Source of the DNA: JTS-RE37 sp963756115
Lineage (GTDB): Bacteria > Bacteroidota > Bacteroidia > Flavobacteriales > Flavobacteriaceae
Length of the DNA stretch: 64,000 nucleotides
Direction of reading: 5' to 3'
Assembly (NCBI GenBank): GCA_963756115.1
Contig: CAVWMN010000002.1
Location: 62,001-126,000 of the forward strand
Shown here one piece after another: positions 18,225 through 25,608 of this stretch; within the stretch, counting starts at the first letter, position 1; every line of letters begins with the position of its first letter. The notes below the pieces were generated by a model. It was not told where the DNA came from, did not search any database, and saw only the letters and a program-made list of their open reading frames with translations. A program made the position numbers and the translations under genes.

Positions 18225-19676
18225 ATGCCAGAACACAATTACAGAGACGCACTTAAAAACCCCGTATTTCGAATAATTTCTGAGAGCGCAATGGAACTTT
18301 CCATGGATTGCTATGTAATCGGAGGCTTTGTCCGGGACCACTTGCTGCAAAGGGGTAAACCAAAAGATATTGACATTGTGGCCATCGGCAGCGGCATAGC
18401 ACTTGCCCGGAAAGTAGCCTCCAAATTAAAGGGGAAACCAAAGGTTGCCATTTTTAAAACCTACGGTACGGCAATGGTACACTACAAAGGATTTGAACTG
18501 GAATTTGTAGGGGCACGCAAGGAAAGTTACCGGGAGGATAGCCGGAACCCCATGGTTGAGGATGGAACCCTGGAAGATGATCAGAAACGACGCGACTTCA
18601 CGATCAACGCACTTGCCTTCTCCCTGAACAAGGACACCTACGGCGACCTGCTGGACCCTTTTAATGGAATGGATGACCTCAGCGGGAAAATGATCCGGAC
18701 ACCCCTGCAACCGGATCTTACCTATTCTGATGATCCTTTGCGCATGATGCGGGCCATACGCTTTGCCACCCAGCTGCATTTCGCCATTGCCCTTCCCTCG
18801 CTGCAAGCCATTACAGACAATAAGGAACGCATCAAAATTGTTTCGGAAGAACGTATTGTAGAAGAATTGAATAAGATCCTGGCGACAGAAAGACCCTCTG
18901 TAGGCCTGGGCCTGCTTCACAAAACCGGGCTCCTGCACTTTATACTCCCGGAACTTACCGCCCTGGAAGGGATAGAAGAAAAAGAAGGCCAGCGCCATAA
19001 GGACAATTTCTGGCATACCCTTGAGGTAGTGGACAATATTGCTGCCACCACAGATAACCTTTGGCTTCGCTGGGCTGCATTACTCCATGATATTGGGAAG
19101 GCGCCCACCAAAAGGTTTGACAAAAAAATAGGCTGGACCTTCCACGGTCATGAATATGTGGGTTCAAAAATGGTTTATAAGCTCTTCAAAAGGTTGCATA
19201 TGCCCCTGAATGAAAAGGTCAAATTTGTGCAGAAGATGGTACTTATGAGCTCAAGGCCTATAGTACTGGCCGAGGATTTTGTTACTGATTCAGCGGTGCG
19301 CCGACTGATCTTCGATGCAGGAGACCACGTAGATGACCTGATGACGCTCTGCGAGGCTGATATCACAACCAAAAATCCTAAAAAACAGAAAAAATACACC
19401 AACAATTTCACGCTGGTACGGCGAAAAATTACGGAAGTGGAAGAGCGGGACCATATACGGAATTTCCAACCTCCCATTTCCGGGGAGGAGATCATGGCCA
19501 CTTTTAATCTTAGTCCCTCCAGGGAAATTGGGGTTATCAAAGAAGCGATCAAGGAGGCTATCCTGGAAGGGGAAATCCCCAATGAGTATGAAGCCGCTAA
19601 AAAATTCATGCTCCAGGAAGGTAAAAAGATGGGACTCACATCACACCTTCAGGACCCCCATGGTGGTATTAAATAA
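18225..19676 (+). CDS. CCA tRNA nucleotidyltransferase / poly(A) polymerase family, with HD domain
   Basis: 483 residues. The class II nucleotidyltransferase head has YVIGGFVRDHLLQRGKPKDID, giving the GG and D-x-D catalytic motifs, followed by RRDFTINALAF (template arginine region) and DDPLRMMRAIRFATQL. A C-terminal HD domain is present, with HTLEVVDN and LLHDIGKAPTK. The enzyme adds or repairs the 3' CCA of tRNA. HD-containing forms in proteobacteria also have phosphohydrolase activity. It follows the Sua5-type gene on the same strand by 48 bases, making a tRNA-maturation pair. Confidence 0.95.
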   Translation: MPEHNYRDALKNPVFRIISESAMELSMDCYVIGGFVRDHLLQRGKPKDIDIVAIGSGIALARKVASKLKGKPKVAIFKTYGTAMVHYKGFELEFVGARKESYREDSRNPMVEDGTLEDDQKRRDFTINALAFSLNKDTYGDLLDPFNGMDDLSGKMIRTPLQPDLTYSDDPLRMMRAIRFATQLHFAIALPSLQAITDNKERIKIVSEERIVEELNKILATERPSVGLGLLHKTGLLHFILPELTALEGIEEKEGQRHKDNFWHTLEVVDNIAATTDNLWLRWAALLHDIGKAPTKRFDKKIGWTFHGHEYVGSKMVYKLFKRLHMPLNEKVKFVQKMVLMSSRPIVLAEDFVTDSAVRRLIFDAGDHVDDLMTLCEADITTKNPKKQKKYTNNFTLVRRKITEVEERDHIRNFQPPISGEEIMATFNLSPSREIGVIKEAIKEAILEGEIPNEYEAAKKFMLQEGKKMGLTSHLQDPHGGIK

Positions 19677-19746
19677 GTGATTGGGGAAGGCTGTAATACA
19701 ACAGCATAAAACCCAGCAGCAATCCTGTTTATACATAAAAGATTGG

Positions 19747-19754
19747 TAATTTTG
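19747..19754 (+). promoter_or_regulatory. Bacteroidota -7 promoter element of ctaA
   Basis: TAATTTTG matches TAnnTTTG and ends 19 bases before ATG 19774. Confidence 0.55.
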
Positions 19755-19773
19755 CATCTCCCTACTAGAGCAT

Positions 19774-20808
19774 ATGCAAGTGATTTTCTTACGGACTGCC
19801 AAAATTTCCCTGGTATTGGTATACCTGGTAATCGTAGCCGGTGCAGTCGTGCGCATGACCGGCAGTGGAATGGGATGCCCCGACTGGCCCAAATGCTTCG
19901 GGCATTTAATACCACCTACCTCCGAATCCGAATTGCAGTGGGAACCGGTTAAATCCTTTAAAAAAGGACAACATATCATACGGAATGAAGCGCTGTGGGT
20001 TGCCAAAGAGGATTTAATAACCGGGAACAGCTATGATGCCACACAATGGATGCCGTATACCAGGCATGATTATGCTGTATTTAATGTATACCATACCTGG
20101 ACAGAGTTCTTAAACAGACTGCTGGGGGCCGTTGCAGGCCTGGCAACACTTGCCCTGGCATTGATTTCCATAACCTGGTGGCGAAAGAACAAAACTGTGA
20201 CAGGTATATCCTGGCTGGTGGTTGTGGCAATGGCATTTCAGGGATGGCTGGGGGCTACCGTGGTTTTTTCCGTTTTAGAACCCCTGAAGATCACCTTCCA
20301 TATGGTCACCGCCTTGCTAATCGTAGCGCTGATCCTCTACCTTATACATGCGGCTTCGGACGGTAACAAGGCCGTTCTGTACGACCGCAATACCGCAGTC
20401 CTGGTCTTAGCTGCACTCATTTTTACCGTAGCGCAAATAATCCTCGGCACACAGGTGAGGCAGTTCATAGATCACCAGATAGACCTGCTGGGCGAGACAG
20501 CTGAAAATCTATGGCTGGCAGACCCCGGTATCCAGTTTTATATCCACCGCTCTTTTTCAATAGGGGTTGTTTTACTGAACCTGTACCTCGGGTATCGGAT
20601 CTATCGGTTAAATTTGGGATTGTTCAAAATCAAATGGGTTTTGGCAATTATTTTACTGGAGATCATAACCGGAATGGCGATGAATTACCTTGATTTTCCC
20701 TGGGGCACCCAACCGCTGCACCTGATCCTGGCATCCCTGCTGTTTGGGGTTCAGTTTTATTTGGTATTGGAGGTCCTAAAACCGGCCCCAAATGCGAAAA
20801 CTTCGTAA
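19774..20808 (+). CDS. ctaA: Heme A synthase (COX15/CtaA family)
   Basis: 344 residues of a polytopic membrane protein with about eight transmembrane helices. The N-terminal TM1 is followed by the strongly conserved VRMTGSGMGCPDWPKCFG, typical of type 2/COX15-like heme A synthases. The heme-ligand histidines are in VYHTWTEFLNRLLG, PLKITFHMVTALL, YIHRSFSIGV and PLHLILASLLFG. It oxidises the C8 methyl of heme O to give heme A for aa3-type cytochrome oxidase in the inner membrane. Its own -7 element lies just upstream, and its stop codon overlaps the -7 element of the next gene. ctaB was not found nearby. Confidence 0.94.
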   Translation: MQVIFLRTAKISLVLVYLVIVAGAVVRMTGSGMGCPDWPKCFGHLIPPTSESELQWEPVKSFKKGQHIIRNEALWVAKEDLITGNSYDATQWMPYTRHDYAVFNVYHTWTEFLNRLLGAVAGLATLALALISITWWRKNKTVTGISWLVVVAMAFQGWLGATVVFSVLEPLKITFHMVTALLIVALILYLIHAASDGNKAVLYDRNTAVLVLAALIFTVAQIILGTQVRQFIDHQIDLLGETAENLWLADPGIQFYIHRSFSIGVVLLNLYLGYRIYRLNLGLFKIKWVLAIILLEIITGMAMNYLDFPWGTQPLHLILASLLFGVQFYLVLEVLKPAPNAKTS

Positions 20809-20813
20809 CTTTG
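20806..20813 (+). promoter_or_regulatory. Bacteroidota -7 promoter element overlapping the ctaA stop codon
   Basis: TAACTTTG fits TAnnTTTG; its first three bases are the ctaA stop TAA. It precedes ATG 20837 by 23 bases, indicating a separate transcript for the pRiA4b-like gene. Confidence 0.5.
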
Positions 20814-20836
20814 CCAACTACCGTAAACGGAGATCA

Positions 20837-21331
20837 ATGATTTATAAAATCAGGATTATACTGGATACTGAAGAAGATATCTTCCGTGATATTGAGATCG
20901 AAGCGGACAGTACATTGGAAGATTTTCATAATGTGATCACACAATCCTTTGGTTTCCTGGGTAATGAAATGGCCTCTTTCTATACCTGTGACGACCGCTG
21001 GAACCAGTTAGACGAAATTTCCCTGTTCGATGTTAGTGAACAAAGTGACGGTGTACGCCTGATGCACCAAACCTCCATCAGGGAAGTCCTGTCTGAGGCC
21101 ACCCCTAAACTTCTGTATATATATGATTTTTTAAGCATGTGGACCTTTTTTGTAGAACTGGCCAACGTGGAGCAAAAGGAGGATGGGAGGGTATATCCCA
21201 ACCTGCTTTTCAGCTTTGGTGAAATCCCTGAGACGCCCCCTGAAAAGAGTTTTGAATCGGACCCGGCATTCGATTTTGATGATACCTTTGAAAATTATGA
21301 TGACCTTGACTTTGATGAGAACTGGAATTGA
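20837..21331 (+). CDS. Plasmid pRiA4b ORF-3-like family protein (IS1096 TnpR-like fold)
   Basis: 164 residues from ATG 20837; an upstream in-frame start at 20792 would overlap ctaA and add a basic tail unlike the family. The family pattern is a ubiquitin-like alpha/beta unit: KIRIILDTEEDIFRDIEIEA, then LEDFHNVITQSFGF, with ASFYTCDDRWNQ. The C-terminus is very acidic (FDDTFENYDDLDFDENWN). No catalytic function is established for this family, which is common in chromosomes as well as plasmids. No other mobile-element genes are nearby, so the name does not imply mobility here. Confidence 0.8.
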   Translation: MIYKIRIILDTEEDIFRDIEIEADSTLEDFHNVITQSFGFLGNEMASFYTCDDRWNQLDEISLFDVSEQSDGVRLMHQTSIREVLSEATPKLLYIYDFLSMWTFFVELANVEQKEDGRVYPNLLFSFGEIPETPPEKSFESDPAFDFDDTFENYDDLDFDENWN

Positions 21332-21511
21332 TGGAATTCTCCTGGTGTTCCCCAATCCTTTTTATGGTTGCAATGCTTTCCCTGTGGGCCGTAAATCCCA
21401 CATGTCCCGGCCCCCGCTGAGGGCCACACTCTAAACGTAAATTAAGGAAAACCGTCCCGGCCTGATAGTTATAAGCCGGCTTTACATATTAAATCTATAA
21501 TATCCCATATA

Positions 21512-22570
21512 ATGATTAACCTATATGCTACCCAAATCGAAAGTCTGTCCCTGCACAGGGTTGGTAATAAGAACAAGGGTGAAGCCTTATTCCTGTCTGA
21601 AGGCCCCTATTTCCTGGATGATGAAACCACCGGGCTGTTGAAGGAATATTTCTTTAAACCCTTTCGGGAAAAGGAAGAAAACTATTATCGGTTCACCCAT
21701 GAGGCAGACGTTGAATTCAACCCGGTATACCAGGTAACTGCTGAAATTTTCGCTGCCCCTTCACAACTGCATGCCCTCTCAAAAAAACTGGCAACCCATT
21801 TGTACGACCAGTCCAAACACCCGCATATCAAAAGTGGAGAGGTATATGTAACCCTTTTGAAAGATGTACTCCTTGATAACACAAAAACTGACGCCATTGG
21901 AATATTCAAAAGTGAGCTAAAGCAGGATTTCCTGCAATTCCAGGAAAAAGGGGGCAATCTGGAAATACAGATAGAGCAGGGGATCAATATCAACAAGCTC
22001 GATAAAGGATGCCTGATATTCAATGTGGATAAGGAGCATGGCTATAAGGTGTTATCCATTGACAGCAACCGGTATGACGCAAAGTACTGGCTGGAGCAGT
22101 TTCTGGACCTGGCTCCGTTGACCGATGAAAATTTCTATACCAAAAACTACCTGAAATTTTGCCAGAATTTTGCCAAGGATGTAGTATTGCCTGCAGAGGA
22201 CAAACAGCAGGAGGTGCTTTTTATGAACCGGGCCGTCAACCATTTTGCGAAAAACGATGCATTTGAAGAATCTAATTTTTTGAATGAGGTCATGGCAAAC
22301 CCGGAATTGATCCCGGAATTTAAACATTACAAGGTAGAGAAAGGCCCCAAATACAGTATTGAAGATGTTTCCAATTTCAATATTGCCAATAAGGCAGTTT
22401 CCGATACCCGTAAAAAGTTGAAGAATGTGATCCACCTCGATACGAACATCCACATCAGGCTCGATTTTATCAATCATGAATCCGCGGAGAAATTTGTTGA
22501 AAAAGGATGGGATGAGGAGCGACAGATGTATTATTACCTGGTGTACTTCAATAAGGAACAAAAAAGCTGA
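21512..22570 (+). CDS. 37-kDa nucleoid-associated protein family (NA37/YejK-like)
   Basis: 352 residues, close to the normal length of the nucleoid-associated protein family. The N-terminal part reads QIESLSLHRVGNKNKGEALFLSEG, the typical opening in Bacteroidota members, and the middle contains KKLATHLYDQSKHPHIKSGEVYV and FKSELKQDFLQF. The family in E. coli (YejK/NdpA) binds double-stranded DNA and associates with the nucleoid. It is a single gene preceded by a 180-base intergenic region and convergent with the next gene. No regulation is visible. Confidence 0.88.
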   Translation: MINLYATQIESLSLHRVGNKNKGEALFLSEGPYFLDDETTGLLKEYFFKPFREKEENYYRFTHEADVEFNPVYQVTAEIFAAPSQLHALSKKLATHLYDQSKHPHIKSGEVYVTLLKDVLLDNTKTDAIGIFKSELKQDFLQFQEKGGNLEIQIEQGININKLDKGCLIFNVDKEHGYKVLSIDSNRYDAKYWLEQFLDLAPLTDENFYTKNYLKFCQNFAKDVVLPAEDKQQEVLFMNRAVNHFAKNDAFEESNFLNEVMANPELIPEFKHYKVEKGPKYSIEDVSNFNIANKAVSDTRKKLKNVIHLDTNIHIRLDFINHESAEKFVEKGWDEERQMYYYLVYFNKEQKS

Positions 22571-22634
22571 TAGTTTAAGGTGGGATTAGCCCCAAGGTAT
22601 GTCCATCTTAACATGGTCCCCTGTTTCCCTGTGC

Positions 22635-23717
22635 TTATATCCTGATCTTCTTATCGATGATTTGTTTCATGCTCACATCACGATAATTGCGTTTAACGAA
22701 TTCCAGCGCAAGGAAGAGGATCTGCCCCATGGTCTTGCATTTCCGGAAGTTAAGGTCAAGCGTAAGAACGTATATCTCTTCCTTTAACTGGTTTATATTA
22801 GCCTCCAGTGAAATATCATCTGTCTTACAAATATTCACCAACCGGTTGATGCGACTCCCGGAACTGATGATCCTTTTGGCCACAATGGAGCGTTCCTCTA
22901 CCTTGTACTGATCCACAGAATCATGTTGCAGCTTGTTGCGGACGAGTTCTACCATGATGTAATTCTCTTTGAAAAATTGCGGCCGGTAAACCTTTAATTT
23001 ACCTTCATAGCACTGCTGGTCGAAATCAATGGCCCGTATCTTGTAGACGACATGGTCAAAATCATGGGTGGGCACAATGACATAGTTATAGGCCCGCATA
23101 TCCCCCAGTAACCGGATCATACACCGCTCATTGAACTTTACAAATTCCTTGGCCAGCTGTGATTTTTCAGATTCGGAACAATTGGGCAGCATATCCTTGA
23201 TGAATACATCTCCAGGGATCCCTGCGATATGCTCTTCAATGAGGGTGTCCTTATACACCAGGAAATTCAGGTTATATGGAGAAAGCATGTGTTCGAGTTC
23301 CAGGCCATAGATACGGGAAGCATCGGTTTTCTTCACGTAGAAATAGGTATAGTTGTCATTCAGGATGTTCCGAACCTTTATCCTGAAGGGCTTGGAGTTC
23401 CCGAAAGTACAGAAATCCACGGCGTCTATATTGAGGTATTGGAAAATACGGTCACTTCCGTCGGAATGCAGGTTGGAATAGACCCTTTTCAGGCTCTGGT
23501 CGATCTCCAGCCGGTCTGAATCCGAATAGTATACGCGTACCCAAAGCGTATCTTCCCCATTGGCATCATAAACCACCACGGATCCCGAAAAACGCAGGAG
23601 GTCATCATAGAAGATGGGGATCTCAATCTTCCGGTTGTATTCATCCAGGTAGGCGTCCAATTTGTCATTTACGGGGTAAGCCGGTTTCTTCTTGGACATA
23701 AGGCGTTCATCGGTCAT
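22635..23717 (-). CDS. Conserved-looking hypothetical protein with kinase-like (PKL-fold) motifs
   Basis: 360 residues, not recognised as a named family. Several blocks are arranged as in protein-kinase-like folds: a strand with lysines (YTYFYVKKTDASRIYGLELE, about 123-142) followed by acidic residues that could match the Lys-Glu pair; a hinge-like HIAGIPGDVFI (about 163-173); a catalytic-loop-like LLGDMRAYNYVIV with Asp206 and Asn211; and a metal-loop-like IRAIDFDQQ with Asp231 and Asp233. The spacing resembles HipA- and PI3/4-kinase-like enzymes. The C-terminal ~100 residues are helical and charged. It has no signal peptide and is divergent from the ABC transporter pair. Function is inference; Met7 (23699) is an alternative start. 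Confidence 0.5.
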   Translation of the reverse strand: MTDERLMSKKKPAYPVNDKLDAYLDEYNRKIEIPIFYDDLLRFSGSVVVYDANGEDTLWVRVYYSDSDRLEIDQSLKRVYSNLHSDGSDRIFQYLNIDAVDFCTFGNSKPFRIKVRNILNDNYTYFYVKKTDASRIYGLELEHMLSPYNLNFLVYKDTLIEEHIAGIPGDVFIKDMLPNCSESEKSQLAKEFVKFNERCMIRLLGDMRAYNYVIVPTHDFDHVVYKIRAIDFDQQCYEGKLKVYRPQFFKENYIMVELVRNKLQHDSVDQYKVEERSIVAKRIISSGSRINRLVNICKTDDISLEANINQLKEEIYVLTLDLNFRKCKTMGQILFLALEFVKRNYRDVSMKQIIDKKIRI

Positions 23718-23809
23718 GGGCTACTTTATTAATTTAAGTGACGGGATTTGTAACAAAATTAGGATTTCTTCGTCAAGTTACTAGAAACAATCTAAAAACG
23801 CCCTACCTA

Positions 23810-24736
23810 TTGGAAACGATTCTTACCGTTACACACCTCACCAAAAAATTCGGTTACCTTACTGCGGTAAAGGATTTGTCCTTTTCCATTGAGAAGGGCA
23901 ATGTATATGGGATATTAGGACCCAACGGAAGTGGCAAATCCACTACCCTGGGGATTGTACTCAATGTGGTGAATGCCACACAGGGGAGTTTCAACTGGTT
24001 TGATGGGAAGGCGACCACGCATCAGGCCCTTAAAAAGGTTGGCGCTATCATTGAACGTCCCAATTTTTATCCCTATATGTCAGCCCTCCAAAACCTGAAG
24101 CTGGTCTGTAAGATCAAGGAAGTGGCCGAAGGGAAGATCATGGAGAAATTGGAGCTGGTTGGGCTGGCCGAACGCAAGGACAGTAAGTTCAGCACATATT
24201 CGCTTGGGATGAAGCAGCGGCTTGCCATAGCCTCTGCCCTACTCAATGACCCGGAGATCCTCATACTCGATGAACCCACCAATGGCCTTGATCCCCAGGG
24301 GATTCACCAGATACGGGAACTGATCAAAAAAATAGCGGGCCAGGGCACTACCATCCTGCTTGCCTCCCACTTGCTGGACGAAGTAGAAAAAGTGTGTACC
24401 CATGTCGTGATATTGAGGAAAGGGGAAAAGTTATATTCCGGGCGGGTGGACGGGATGCTGGCAAGCCATGGTTTTTTTGAACTTAAAACGGATAAAGCCG
24501 AAGCATTGATCGCATTCCTGGAGGCGCACCCAGGTTTTGGGGCCATAAAATCTGAACAGGGTATTATAACTGCCATCCTTGATGAGGAAATGGATGCCGG
24601 GACCCTGAACCGACTTGTATTTGCGGAGGGAATCGTACTCTCCCACCTCGTGAAACGCAAGGAAAGCCTCGAAGAACAATTCCTTACCCTGACCAAAAAT
24701 CCCATGGTACAGGACGGGCCTAACCCTACCAACTAA
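23810..24736 (+). CDS. ABC transporter ATP-binding protein (ABC-2 type exporter)
   Basis: 308 residues. Walker A is GPNGSGKST, the signature is YSLGMKQRLAIA, and Walker B is LILDEPTNGLDPQG, followed by the switch His in LLASHLLDEVEKV. The C-terminal ~80 residues are the accessory region common to drug or lantibiotic-immunity-type exporters. The likely start is TTG 23810, giving METILTVTHLTKKFG; the longer reading from GTG 23738 adds 24 residues with no family similarity. The membrane partner starts 11 bases after the stop. The pair exports or removes an unknown substrate. Confidence 0.9.
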   Translation: METILTVTHLTKKFGYLTAVKDLSFSIEKGNVYGILGPNGSGKSTTLGIVLNVVNATQGSFNWFDGKATTHQALKKVGAIIERPNFYPYMSALQNLKLVCKIKEVAEGKIMEKLELVGLAERKDSKFSTYSLGMKQRLAIASALLNDPEILILDEPTNGLDPQGIHQIRELIKKIAGQGTTILLASHLLDEVEKVCTHVVILRKGEKLYSGRVDGMLASHGFFELKTDKAEALIAFLEAHPGFGAIKSEQGIITAILDEEMDAGTLNRLVFAEGIVLSHLVKRKESLEEQFLTLTKNPMVQDGPNPTN

Positions 24737-24747
24737 TTCCGGAACCA

Positions 24748-25581
24748 ATGAAAAGACTGTTGCAGATAGAATTCATTAAGCTATGGAATAACCGGGCCAG
24801 CAAAATTCTGATCATTTCCTATTTTATACTGCTTACATCCATTGCACTTGTCGCAGCGATAAAATTTGATATTGGCCCGGTAAAATTTCATTTTGCCGAA
24901 TTGGGTATTTTCAACTTCCCGTATATCTGGCACTTCAATACCTATGTTACAGCCATCTTCAAACTGTTCCTGGCCATCGTCATCGTGTCCATGATGGCGA
25001 ATGAATACAGCAATAAAACCATCAAGCAGAACCTAATCGACGGATTATCCAAAAAGGAATTCATCTTGTCCAAATTCCTGACCGTCCTTACCCTGGCTTT
25101 TATTTCAACAGTTTTTGTTTTTGGGGTGTCCCTGATCCTGGGCCTCATCTATTCCGACTACAATGAACTATCCATCATATTTTCAGGAATGGAGTTCCTG
25201 TTGGCATTTTTTGTCAAACTGGTAGGCTTCTTCTCATTTTGCCTCTTCCTGGGAATGCTGGTGAAGCGATCTGCCTTTGCCTTAGGATTTCTGATCTTAT
25301 GGGCAGTGTTTGAACAAATGCTGTTTGGCATATTGGGATGGAAATTCGTGAGCTGGGATACGGCCAATACCATAAAGGGATTTCTCCCGCTGCAGTCCAT
25401 GTCTAATCTTATAGAAGAGCCATTTAGCCGGCTGAACGCAGTACAGTCGGTAGCCAGCCAGATCGGGGAGAAATTTACGTTTGATTACCATGTGCATTGG
25501 TACGAATTAGTAATTGTCCTGTGTTGGACCTGCATATTTGTCTATTTATCGTATGTCCTGCTGAAGAAGAGAGATTTATAG
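24748..25581 (+). CDS. ABC-2 type transporter permease
   Basis: 277 residues with about six transmembrane helices: one near 20-40, then clusters at about 70-90, 110-130, 145-180, 185-205 and 250-272. NEYSNKTIKQNLIDGLSKKEFILSKFL after TM2 is the conserved cytoplasmic coupling segment of ABC-2 permeases (the 'R/K-x-G-x-S-R-x-E-x-x-x-x-K' type). It directly follows the ATPase gene, so the two make one transporter. The substrate is unknown; small permeases of this type often act in antibiotic or peptide resistance. Confidence 0.88.
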   Translation: MKRLLQIEFIKLWNNRASKILIISYFILLTSIALVAAIKFDIGPVKFHFAELGIFNFPYIWHFNTYVTAIFKLFLAIVIVSMMANEYSNKTIKQNLIDGLSKKEFILSKFLTVLTLAFISTVFVFGVSLILGLIYSDYNELSIIFSGMEFLLAFFVKLVGFFSFCLFLGMLVKRSAFALGFLILWAVFEQMLFGILGWKFVSWDTANTIKGFLPLQSMSNLIEEPFSRLNAVQSVASQIGEKFTFDYHVHWYELVIVLCWTCIFVYLSYVLLKKRDL

Positions 25582-25588
25582 TATCTTG

Positions 25589-25608
25589 TAGTGTTTGAAC
25601 GAACACTA
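25589..25608 (+). promoter_or_regulatory. Inverted repeat abutting the start codon of the first T9SS gene
   Basis: Seven-base arms TAGTGTT and AACACTA flank the six-base spacer TGAACG. The right arm runs into the A of ATG 25608, so the structure could act as an operator or an mRNA hairpin affecting initiation. Confidence 0.4.

Noticed and set aside
18426..19016. Minus-strand open reading inside the CCA-adding gene
   Set aside because: Shadow of a strongly conserved gene in another frame.
20837..21331. Mobile-element remnant suggested by the name plasmid pRiA4b ORF-3 / IS1096
   Set aside because: No transposase, inverted repeats or base-composition change are seen; this family is common in chromosomes.
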